Made by a program: the position numbers and the translations under genes | The notes under the pieces: model-generated | What the model was told of the DNA's origin: nothing | The model's input: only the letters and a program-made list of their open reading frames with translations | Database searches by the model: none | Shown: piece after piece, positions 1 through 5,715 of the stretch | Numbering within the stretch: position 1 is the stretch's first letter | How the letters are laid out: every line of letters starts with the position of its first letter | NCBI GenBank assembly: GCA_031280065.1 | Contig: JAITHH010000031.1 | Span: 1-5,715, forward strand | Origin: Treponema sp. | GTDB taxonomy: Bacteria; Spirochaetota; Spirochaetia; Treponematales; Breznakiellaceae | DNA length: 5,715 nt | Direction: 5' to 3'

Positions 1-83
1 CCCCAGACTTTGCCATCGATGTCCGTAATCGTGATTTCTAAAAACCGGGGCGCTTTGGGGTCGCGTTTCGCGGGTTCTGCCAT
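1..83 (-). CDS. N-terminal fragment of unrecognised protein
   Basis: A reading frame starts at an ATG (83-81) and stays open to the window edge, giving 27 codons that begin MAEPAKRDPKAPRFLEITIT and continue to DIDGKVW. The start is well supported: GAGGAG (90-95 on this strand) lies 6 bases upstream, and a near-consensus promoter lies at 117-145. The charged, proline-rich first dozen residues are followed by an alternating hydrophobic stretch that could be a beta strand. There is no signal peptide or membrane segment in the visible part. I do not recognise the family and too little is visible to assign a function. The gene continues beyond base 1. Confidence 0.6.
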   Translation of the reverse strand, partial: MAEPAKRDPKAPRFLEITITDIDGKVW

Positions 84-116
84 GATATACTCCTCACAAA
101 TGATTGTTACCCCACA

Positions 117-145
117 ATGATACTTTTTTGCCGTCTCTCTGTCAA
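117..145 (-). promoter_or_regulatory. Sigma-70 type promoter for the leftmost gene
   Basis: On the minus strand, TTGACA (145-140) is separated by exactly 17 bases from TATCAT (122-117). Transcription would start near 109-111, giving a leader of about 27 bases that carries the GAGGAG ribosome binding site before the ATG at 83. The -35 hexamer matches consensus fully and the -10 at five of six positions. The left end of the insertion sequence lies only 10 bases upstream of the -35, so the core promoter is intact but any upstream activator sites have been displaced. Confidence 0.7.
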
Positions 146-155
146 CCAGCCACGT

Positions 156-206
156 TGCCTCAAGAAAAATGTTACCGAAAAAAGGTCATGCCTCAAATAG
201 TAAGGA
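156..206 (+). repeat. Left terminal repeats of the insertion sequence
   Basis: The outer copy (156-176) reads TGCCTCAAG, then AAAAATGTTACC. After the spacer GAAAAAAGGTCA an inner copy begins (189-206: TGCCTCAAATAG). The reverse complement of the right end has the same order: motif, ACCGAAA, AGGTC, motif. The outer left copy lacks about one or two bases relative to the outer right copy, and the inner left copy has lost the ATGTTACC half, so this end has drifted. Confidence 0.75.
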
Positions 207-227
207 CGCCTGAGGGAGGGTGTCCGA

Positions 228-1462
228 ATGGGGTTAACAATGCGCGGGAGACAGGCGGTAACGAGGGAATATAAGCCCCACTGCCAAAAAGCGGCAAAAA
301 AAGACAAGCGGGCTTTGCTTGACGAATTCACCCGGCTCACCGGGTACCGCCGCAAATCAGAGCGGTCAGGCTGCTGGCGGCCAGGCAGCCCAAACCGGTC
401 ATGGTCTGCGGGAAAGGCACGGCGGTAAAAGTCAAACCCGAAAAGAAACGGCCCGCCAGCCGGAAGGGTAAGCGTATCCGCACCGGTGAGGTCATCCGCT
501 GCCTCCGGCTAATCCGGGTGTTTTTCTGGTACAAATGCGGGAAAATCCTCGCGCCGCTGATGAGAGAGCTTATGCCCTTCACCGCCTCCCGGCCGGCCTT
601 CGGCATCACTCCCGAAACCGCCGGACTGCTCTGCCGGATAAGTCCCGCGGCCATCGGCCGGCACCTGAAAACAGACAAGGCGGCCCTCAAAGTGAAGGGG
701 GAAAGCCTCACCAAATCCCTGGATTCCCTCTCCAGCCGTATCCCTATCCGCACCTTCTACTCGGGCGCGGAGCGGAAAACGCCCGGTTTCCGGCAAACCG
801 GCACCGTCCGCCGCTGCGGACAGGCCGCCCAGGGCCGGTATGCGTATACTTTGACCGCCACGGAGGTCTCTTCAGGCTGGATAGCACTCTATTCACTCCT
901 CAATAACGCCCATAAATGGACGTTCGAGGCGTTATCGGACCTGAAAGCCTCCTCTCTGCTTCCCATCAGGGAGTTCCGCAGCGATAACGGCTCCGAATTT
1001 ATTAACAGCGCCGCCGAAAGCTGGCGCAGACAGGAGCGCCTCGCCTTTACCCGCAGCCGCGGCCGCAAAAAAAACGATAACTGTTTTGACGGGCAGAAAA
1101 ACGGCGCGGCGGTCCGTGAATATGCCGGTTACGACCGCCTCGCTGGCTGTGAGGAACAGGCCCTCCCCGCCGCCGTCTGCCGGCCCCTGGTTCCCCTGCT
1201 CAGTTTTTTCATGCCTGCCCAAAAGCTCACAAGCAAAACCAGGATCGGCTCCAAAGAAATCAAAGTCTATGACCGTCCGCGCAGCCCCTTCCAGCGGCTC
1301 AGTGAGTCGGAGGAACTGCCCGGGCAGATTAAGGACGCTCTGGCCGCTCAATGCGCCCTGTACAATCCGGTTGAGTTACAGCATAGTGTCAACAAGGCTA
1401 TCCTGCGCCTGCGCCAGCGGCTTGCTCAGGTAAACCGTATTCAGACTCAGGAGCGGCTTTAG
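228..1462 (+). pseudogene. Inactivated DDE transposase (frameshifted, catalytic residues lost)
   Basis: The N-terminus starts at the ATG at 228, 7 bases after AGGGAGGG (213-220), and reads well through LLDEFTRLTGYRRKS to about 359. The reading frame then shifts: continuity resumes from 362 (AVRLLAAR...VMVCGKG) and stays open to the TAG at 1460-1462, about 410 residues in all, a normal full length for this type. The integrase-core fold is recognisable. Numbering from the internal ATG at 401, the second catalytic aspartate is intact at D195 (SDNGSEFIN). The first catalytic position (GTV in place of the usual DTV, residue 134, codon 800-802) and the glutamate position exactly 36 residues after D195 (residue 231, codon 1091-1093, FDGQKN for the usual FVEQKN) are both glycine. 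C-terminal landmarks YNPVELQH and NKAILRLRQR are preserved. With both the frameshift and the lost acidic residues, the product cannot be an active transposase. Confidence 0.85.
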
Positions 1463-1466
1463 CCTT

Positions 1467-1523
1467 GGTAACATTTTCTATATGAGGCAGCCGGACCTTT
1501 CGGTAACATTTCTATTTGAGGCA
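1467..1523 (+). repeat. Right terminal repeats of the insertion sequence
   Basis: Two tandem copies of GGTAACAT...GAGGCA lie just after the transposase stop: 1467-1489 (inner) and 1502-1523 (outer), 12 bases apart. They are the inverted complement of the left-end copies, including the shared spacer letters GGACCTTTC, and define the right boundary. These copies are better preserved than the left ones. Repeated transposase-binding sites at both ends are a common arrangement in insertion sequences. Confidence 0.8.
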
Positions 1524-1688
1524 TCTCGCCAGCCATGCAAGCTCGACGCGGTCAACGCCGCAGGGCTTGGGGCCAAGATACCGCCCCTAGTTCGCGCTGT
1601 CCAGCACGGTAACACCCATCTCCTGACTTATCTTTCCCGCCCCCGCGCCGATACTAAAACAAGTACCATTGGGAGGGGAAATAGATGA
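1524..1688 (+). pseudogene. Truncated ankyrin-repeat fragment
   Basis: Directly after the right end of the insertion sequence, one frame reads LDAVNAAGLGAKIPPLVRAV then QHGNTHLLTYLSRPRADTKTS before a TGA at 1686-1688. This fits one ankyrin repeat: the hydrophobic PL..AV, the GN turn, the LL..YL helix and the terminal AD follow the consensus order TPLH.A...G...iv..LL..GAD. The usual Gly before Ala-Asp is replaced (SRPRAD), and two residues look inserted before the PL. No start codon or ribosome binding site of its own is visible, and no ankyrin-like sequence remains on the left side of the insertion sequence, so the upstream part of the gene is lost or was carried elsewhere. Its stop overlaps the start of the next ORF as ATGA. 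The family call rests on pattern reading of a single repeat. Confidence 0.5.
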
Positions 1689-1866
1689 ACGAATATAACG
1701 GCCCGGTATTGACCGGCCTGCCGCCGGTGCAAACGCGCTTCAACACGGTGTGGGGCGCAGAGTATTTCCTGATGAATGAACCCTCATTCATCGGAAACCG
1801 CGACAACAAAAACTACGAGAAAATCATCCATATTATGGTGAATATCAGAAGCCGGAGGTTTTCTGC

Positions 1867-1870
<4 letters not shown>
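1685..1870 (+). CDS. Small hypothetical protein, 61 residues
   Basis: The ATG at 1685 is preceded, 6 bases away, by GGGAGGGG (1671-1678), a strong ribosome binding site, which is the main reason to accept this ORF. The start overlaps the stop of the ankyrin fragment (ATGA), an arrangement typical of translational coupling, suggesting both were once one operon. The product begins [20 protein letters not shown], has an aromatic middle ([14 protein letters not shown]) and a basic tail (NIRSRRFSA). It has no membrane segment or signal peptide and I do not recognise it. It overlaps the convergent oppF stop by 4 bases, so it may be the N-terminal remnant of a longer gene cut when the neighbouring block was joined here. 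Confidence 0.45.
1771..1792. repeat. Perfect 9-bp inverted repeat (hairpin) inside the small ORF
   Basis: GATGAATGA (1771-1779) and TCATTCATC (1784-1792) are exact complements around a 4-base loop, ACCC. A wobble pair (1770/1793) and a C-G pair (1769/1794) could lengthen the stem to 11. No T-run follows on either strand, so it does not look like an intrinsic terminator. It lies about 75 bases downstream of the oppF stop on that gene's strand and could stabilise the 3' end of its transcript, or be a protein-binding site. Confidence 0.5.
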
Positions 1871-2877
<1,007 letters not shown>

Positions 2878-2884
2878 ATTCGGT

Positions 2885-2890
2885 CTCCTC
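2885..2890 (-). promoter_or_regulatory. Ribosome binding site fixing the GTG start of oppF
   Basis: GAGGAG on the minus strand is 7 bases from the GTG at 2877-2875. It decides between this start and far-upstream ones: the same frame stays open for 143 further codons through the GC-rich spacer and the end of mnmG, but that extension is compositionally biased and antisense-like in character. Confidence 0.75.
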
Positions 2891-2904
2891 GTGTCAGATG
2901 CGCG

Positions 2905-2927
2905 AAAAGGGGGGGGGCACGCCCCCC
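2905..2927 (-). terminator. Possible weak terminator or attenuator upstream of oppF
   Basis: Read on the minus strand, GGGGGG (2927-2922) pairs with CCCCCC (2917-2912) around the loop CGTG. Three further C residues and TTTT (2908-2905) follow. It lies between mnmG and oppF, about 28 bases ahead of the oppF start. The stem is strong, but the T-run is short and offset by three bases, so termination would be partial at best. It could instead be part of the palindromic repeat cluster next to it. Confidence 0.35.
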
Positions 2928-2961
2928 TCGCTCCAGCCCTGAGGTCTTCCGCTACCCCCCC

Positions 2962-3013
2962 TGCGGGGGCGCCGCCCCCGCAACGCCCCCGCCGGGGGGC
3001 CCCGGCCCCCCGG
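2962..3013 (-). repeat. GC-rich double palindrome, copy 1 (mnmG-oppF spacer)
   Basis: Two perfect palindromes lie side by side. Palindrome A (2992-3013) has arms CCGGGGGGCC and GGCCCCCCGG around a 2-base centre. Palindrome B (2962-2982) has arms TGCGGGGGC and GCCCCCGCA around a 3-base centre. On the minus strand the order is A, then CGGGGGCGT, then B. The same order, arm lengths and centre lengths occur on the plus strand at 5568-5616. In the mnmG-oppF transcript these would form two very stable hairpins, which could protect mnmG mRNA from 3' decay or reduce read-through into oppF. Confidence 0.7.
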
Positions 3014-3035
3014 ACCCCCCGCTCGCCTCTGCGCC

Positions 3036-4916
3036 CTATTCTCCAATCCCGCCTCTCGCGGCCAGCACCATGAGCAGCGCAATGTCCCCCTGACGGACCC
3101 CGGGAATACGCGCCGCCTGCCCCACCGTCAAAGGCCGCACTTGGCGCAGCTTCTCCCGGGATTCCGCAGACAAGCCCCGCAGCGCCCCGTAGTCCAAACA
3201 CGGGTCCAGCCTGATAGCATCCATCTTCCGCGTCCGTCCAGCGGCCCGGCCTTCCTTTTCGATATACCCCGCGTATTTGATGTCTAAAACCGCCCGTTCC
3301 AGCCATTCAGCAGGACAGGCGGCCAGCTCCGGCGCATAGGGCATGAGGGCTTCCAAGGACACCGCCGAATCCCGCAGCGCCCGCTCCAGACTTTCCCCCG
3401 CATGGGGGCGCAGGGCCAGGGCCGCGCCGGTGGCTTCCTGCTCCCCCAGGCCGGGGGTCTTCCGGCTGCGGAGCAGACCGCTTATCGACTCCAGGGCCTC
3501 CCGCTTTTCCAGAAAACGCTCCCAGCGTCCGCGATCCGCCAGCCCCAGTTCCCGGCCCTTGGGCGTGAGCCGGGCATCTGCGGTGTCGTGGCGCAGAACC
3601 AGACGATGTTCAGCCCGGCTGGTGAACATCCGGTAGGGCTCCTTCGTGCCCAAGGTCGTAAGGTCGTCTATGAGCACCCCGATATACGCCTCGTCCCTGC
3701 CCAGAACCAGCCCTTCGCGCCCCGCGTGTTTCATGGCCGCGTTGATCCCCGCCATGAGCCCCTGGGCAGCCGCTTCCTCGTAGCCGGAACTGCCGTTGGT
3801 CTGCCCCGCGGCAAAGAGCCCCTCCAGGCGCTTGGATTCCAGCGTGGGGTAGAGGTCCAGGGGGTCCAGGTAGTCGTACTCCACCGCATAGGCGGGCCGG
3901 ACGATCCGGGCCTCCTCCAAACCGGGGATGCTGCGGATGAATTCACCCTGTACGTCCTCCGGGAGGGAACTGGAAGCGCCGTTCATGTACATCTCGCCGG
4001 TGGAAAGCCCCTCCGGTTCGATGAATATGTGGTGCCGTTCCCGCTCCGGGAAGCGGACCACCTTGTCCTCGATGGAGGGACAGTACCGGGGCCCCGCGCC
4101 GGTGATCTTTCCGCCGTAGAGGGGGGAACGGTGAATGTTCTTGCGGATGATCTCGTGGGTCTTGGGGCTGGTATAGGTGATCCAGCAGGGAACCAAAGGC
4201 CGGTCCAGGGCCGCGCCGGGGGCGGTATCAAACGAGAAGGGCCGGGGCGCTTCGCCGTCCTGCCGCTCCAGCCGGGAATAGTCGATGGAATTCCCCGCGA
4301 GCCGGGCGGGTGTGCCGGTCTTGAGCCGCCCCAGGGGAAAGCCCCGCTCCCGCAGCCGCGTCCCCAGGCCCAGGGCGGCCTCCTCTCCCAGCCGGCCCTG
4401 GGGCGCGTCGTACTCGCCGATGAAAATTCTTCCTTCCATAAATGTTCCAGCGGCCAGTATGATTGCGGAGGCGGAAACGCCACGCCCCCGCCGGGTGATT
4501 ACCCCTTCCGCCCGTTTCCCGTCATGGGAGACCAGCAGGTCCGTAACGGTGTCCATGAAGATTTCAAGTCCCGGCTGATTTTCTACCGCAGCCCTGGCCG
4601 CATTCTGGTAGGCGGCCTTGTCCGCCTGGGCCCGGGGCGCTTGCACTGCGGGCCCACGGGAGCGGTTCAGCACCCGGTACTGGATCATGGTCCGGTCGAT
4701 CAGCTTGCCCATCTCCCCGCCCAGGGCATCCACTTCCCGGACCAGGTTACCCTTGGAAAGCCCTCCCACCGCGGGATTGCAGGACAGGGCCCCGATGCGG
4801 TCCGGGTTCTGGGTGATGAGGAGCGTCCGCAGGCCCAGCCGGGCCGCAGCCAAAGCCGCCTCGATTCCCGCGTGTCCGCCTCCAACCACGATGCAGCCGT
4901 AGTCAGCAACTCTCAT
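3036..4916 (-). CDS. mnmG: tRNA uridine-5-carboxymethylaminomethyl modification enzyme MnmG (GidA)
   Basis: MnmG is an FAD enzyme that works with the GTPase MnmE to install the (carboxymethyl)aminomethyl group at C5 of the wobble uridine (U34) of certain tRNAs, using methylene-tetrahydrofolate and NADH. The ATG at 4916 is preceded, 6 bases away, by GGAGG (4927-4923). The 626-residue product is the usual length. The N-terminal dinucleotide-binding loop is GGGHAG (12-17), followed by [10 protein letters not shown] with conserved Cys46 and [20 protein letters not shown]. The two family signatures are present: [11 protein letters not shown] with Cys279, and [20 protein letters not shown] around residues 370-389. 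The C-terminal helical domain that contacts MnmE and tRNA is intact, with YAGYIEKEG and a final [19 protein letters not shown]. No frameshift or missing key residue is seen. mnmE and rsmG (gidB), frequent neighbours elsewhere, are not in the window. No convincing promoter was found in the 4917-5040 leader region. Confidence 0.97.
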   Translation of the reverse strand: MRVADYGCIVVGGGHAGIEAALAAARLGLRTLLITQNPDRIGALSCNPAVGGLSKGNLVREVDALGGEMGKLIDRTMIQYRVLNRSRGPAVQAPRAQADKAAYQNAARAAVENQPGLEIFMDTVTDLLVSHDGKRAEGVITRRGRGVSASAIILAAGTFMEGRIFIGEYDAPQGRLGEEAALGLGTRLRERGFPLGRLKTGTPARLAGNSIDYSRLERQDGEAPRPFSFDTAPGAALDRPLVPCWITYTSPKTHEIIRKNIHRSPLYGGKITGAGPRYCPSIEDKVVRFPERERHHIFIEPEGLSTGEMYMNGASSSLPEDVQGEFIRSIPGLEEARIVRPAYAVEYDYLDPLDLYPTLESKRLEGLFAAGQTNGSSGYEEAAAQGLMAGINAAMKHAGREGLVLGRDEAYIGVLIDDLTTLGTKEPYRMFTSRAEHRLVLRHDTADARLTPKGRELGLADRGRWERFLEKREALESISGLLRSRKTPGLGEQEATGAALALRPHAGESLERALRDSAVSLEALMPYAPELAACPAEWLERAVLDIKYAGYIEKEGRAAGRTRKMDAIRLDPCLDYGALRGLSAESREKLRQVRPLTVGQAARIPGVRQGDIALLMVLAARGGIGE

Positions 4917-5039
4917 AAAATACCTCCAGAAAAGGACCGCCTCAGAAATTCACTTTGGATTCTATTGTATATTTCCCGCTCTGTACCGGTATACCCTCTT
5001 TATTGTTGGCATTAAACAGAGACATACTGCAAATCCCAG

Positions 5040-5068
5040 TTGACGCGCTCATAGAATAACAATATAAT
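5040..5068 (+). promoter_or_regulatory. Near-perfect sigma-70 promoter for the small downstream gene
   Basis: TTGACG (5040-5045), a 17-base spacer and TATAAT (5063-5068) match consensus at 11 of 12 positions. Transcription would start near 5075-5077. The last two bases of the -10 box belong to an ATG (5067-5069), so that codon lies upstream of the predicted transcript and cannot be the start for this promoter. The site faces away from mnmG. Confidence 0.8.
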
Positions 5069-5087
5069 GCTTAAAAAGAAAGCAAAA

Positions 5088-5279
5088 ATGGATACATCAA
5101 TAACGAAAGATGCCCAAATAGCAAAACTATGGTCCCAGTTTCACCGTTTATCCAAGGATGATCAAAAGGTAGTCATCGCCCTTTCACAGTACATTCGTGA
5201 TTTAGAGGAAAATTCCGTGCCCTCGAAAGCGCCGTCAAGCAAATCTTCAGGATATGGTCTTTCATCTGGCAGGGAATAA
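5088..5279 (+). CDS. Small hypothetical protein, 63 residues
   Basis: I choose the ATG at 5088 rather than the one at 5067, because the latter sits inside the -10 box of the promoter at 5040-5068. The leader is then only about 11-13 bases and holds just a weak purine stretch (AAAAAGAAAG), so initiation may be near-leaderless. The product reads MDTSITKDAQIAKLWSQFHR, then LSKDDQKVVIALSQYIRDLEE, and ends in a serine-rich tail (SVPSKAPSSKSSGYGLSSGRE). The first two thirds look helical, and the phrase LSKDDQKVV resembles the short helical segment (L-S-x-x-D-Q-x-x-V) seen at the C-termini of many small HTH-type proteins, but there is no DNA-binding helix here. Its base composition is more AT-rich than that of mnmG. 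Function unknown. It is probably monocistronic: nothing coding follows. Confidence 0.6.
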   Translation: MDTSITKDAQIAKLWSQFHRLSKDDQKVVIALSQYIRDLEENSVPSKAPSSKSSGYGLSSGRE

Positions 5280-5715
5280 CACAGCGGGCGGGGATAGGCA
5301 GGGATAAAGCGCCTCAAACAAAGCGGCGCGCCAGGCCGGAACGTAAATGGAAGCACGGTGAGGAGCTGAGACGTATTGGGCAGCAGGATGTTACAACAAG
5401 GTGATAAACAACCGTCAATCGGGGGAAGGCGCGTGTCCGTTTCGCGGATCCGCCGCCGTGTGCTCAATGCGTTTTGCGTGGTTTCCGCTGTCCCCTCTGC
5501 GGGCGCGAACCCCCGGCTGGCTTGGCTGCGCGCCCATTACCAACAACGCGCCTGGCGGGCGGGAGGTCTGGGGGGACGTGTCCCCCCAGCGGGGGTATGG
5601 GGGCGGTGCCCCCATAGCGCGGGGCAGACTCTCCGGCCAATTTTGCCAATGGGATGGGGTTTTTACCCCGTCTTGTTATATCCATAGCCAATTGAATTAA
5701 CTAAATTAGTCAATT
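5280..5715. other. Non-coding stretch with no supported gene
   Basis: No frame here combines a plausible start, a ribosome binding site and ordinary protein composition; the open frames that exist are Arg/Gly/Pro/Ala-rich products of the GC-rich sequence. It holds the palindrome pair at 5568-5616. It also holds a small hairpin GGGGT-TTTT-ACCCC (5657-5670) with no T-run after it, and an abrupt change to AT-rich sequence from about 5675 to the window end (AATTGA at 5690-5695 facing TCAATT at 5710-5715). The AT-rich end may be the promoter region of a gene beyond the window. Confidence 0.55.
5568..5616 (+). repeat. GC-rich double palindrome, copy 2
   Basis: Palindrome A (5568-5589) has arms CTGGGGGGAC and GTCCCCCCAG around GT. 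After CGGGGG comes palindrome B (5596-5616), with arms TATGGGGGC and GCCCCCATA around GGT. Geometry and order match copy 1 read on the opposite strand. The preceding bases also align (GGCGGGCGGGAGGT here, GGCGAGCGGGGGGT in copy 1), so the repeated unit is longer than the palindromes alone. It begins about 290 bases after the small gene and may be its distant 3' boundary or a free-standing mobile repeat. Confidence 0.7.

Larger units (their letters stand above)
156..1523 (+). mobile_element. Decayed insertion sequence with DDE integrase-type transposase
   Basis: A unit of about 1368 bases is bounded by inverted repeats that start TGCCTCA at the left (156) and end TGAGGCA at the right (1523). 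It holds a single transposase gene that fills most of the element. Each end carries two copies of the terminal motif in tandem. The transposase belongs to the rve/DDE superfamily (D, D, 35 residues, E spacing), most like IS481-type or related one-gene elements; this family placement comes from memory of the protein, not a search. The element should be immobile on its own, because the gene is frameshifted and lacks two catalytic residues. It could still be moved in trans if an active relative exists in the genome. No convincing target duplication flanks it. Confidence 0.75.

Noticed and set aside
145..1537. CCAGCCACG (146-154) and CCAGCCATG (1529-1537) as a target-site duplication of the insertion sequence
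   Set aside because: One mismatch, and the right copy starts 5 bases beyond the end of the terminal repeat while the left copy ends 1 base before it. The offset makes chance similarity as likely as a true duplication.
2894..3093. Pro/Ala/Gly-rich small ORFs on both strands in the mnmG-oppF spacer
   Set aside because: They are translations of the palindromic GC-rich repeat in several frames, without credible starts.
2878..3306. Upstream extension of oppF to an ATG at 3306
   Set aside because: The extra 143 codons read through the palindromic spacer and antiparallel to no function, in a different frame of mnmG. The composition is Gly/Arg/Ala only, and the GTG at 2877 has a good ribosome binding site and matches the family N-terminus.
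4964..4990. TACAAT (minus, 4969-4964) as the -10 box of mnmG
   Set aside because: No acceptable -35 hexamer lies 16-18 bases upstream, so support is too weak to list.
3402..5015. Long plus-strand open frame (about 537 codons) opposite mnmG
   Set aside because: It is the antisense of a clearly real mnmG, open because of GC-rich codon use; no ribosome binding site and no recognisable protein motif.
5282..5403. Open frame ending in ERKWKHGEELRRIGQQDVTTR, as a possible gene remnant after the small gene
   Set aside because: The peptide looks protein-like, but there is no start codon with a ribosome binding site, and I recognise no family. It could be a frameshifted tail of an ancestral longer gene, which only homologues would show.
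5444..5453. GCGGATCCGC palindrome
   Set aside because: A 10-base palindrome in GC-rich DNA is unremarkable, and nothing else around it suggests a site.

Overview
The window looks like a chromosomal piece of a spirochaete, probably a termite-gut or related Treponema-type lineage. This is inferred from memory: the decayed insertion sequence near the left end resembles an integrase-type transposase family I associate with those genomes, together with the style of GC-rich intergenic repeats and the small hypothetical genes. The two conserved genes (mnmG, oppF) are universal and do not fix the taxonomy alone.

Layout, left to right. (1) 1-83, minus: the first 27 codons of an unrecognised gene that runs off the window, with a clear Shine-Dalgarno and a near-consensus sigma-70 promoter (117-145). 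(2) 156-1523: an insertion sequence of about 1.37 kb bounded by doubled inverted repeats. Its DDE transposase is dead: a frameshift near position 360 separates the N-terminus from the rest, and two of the three catalytic acidic residues read as glycine. (3) 1524-1870, plus: a fragment that reads as one ankyrin repeat, cut by the right end of the IS and overlapping by 4 bases (ATGA) a 61-codon ORF with a strong ribosome binding site. (4) 1867-2877, minus: a complete OppF/DppF-type peptide ABC transporter ATPase. (5) 2878-3035: a very GC-rich spacer of palindromes. (6) 3036-4916, minus: a complete mnmG (gidA) for tRNA wobble-uridine modification. (7) 5040-5279, plus: an excellent sigma-70 promoter and a 63-residue hypothetical protein. 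(8) 5280-5715: no supported gene; it holds a second copy of the palindrome pair.

Functional logic. mnmG and oppF lie in the same direction with 158 bases between them, so co-transcription is possible, but the palindromic spacer and a hairpin followed by TTTT make attenuation or termination between them plausible. oppF has no permease, binding-protein or oppD neighbour here, so its partners must lie elsewhere. The 61-codon ORF and oppF converge and overlap at their stop codons.

The most notable pattern is the palindrome pair in the mnmG-oppF spacer (2962-3013), which recurs in opposite orientation at 5568-5616. Both copies keep the same geometry (arms 10+2+10 and 9+3+9), and their arms differ by matched, compensating substitutions, as expected of a mobile, structure-conserved REP-like element.
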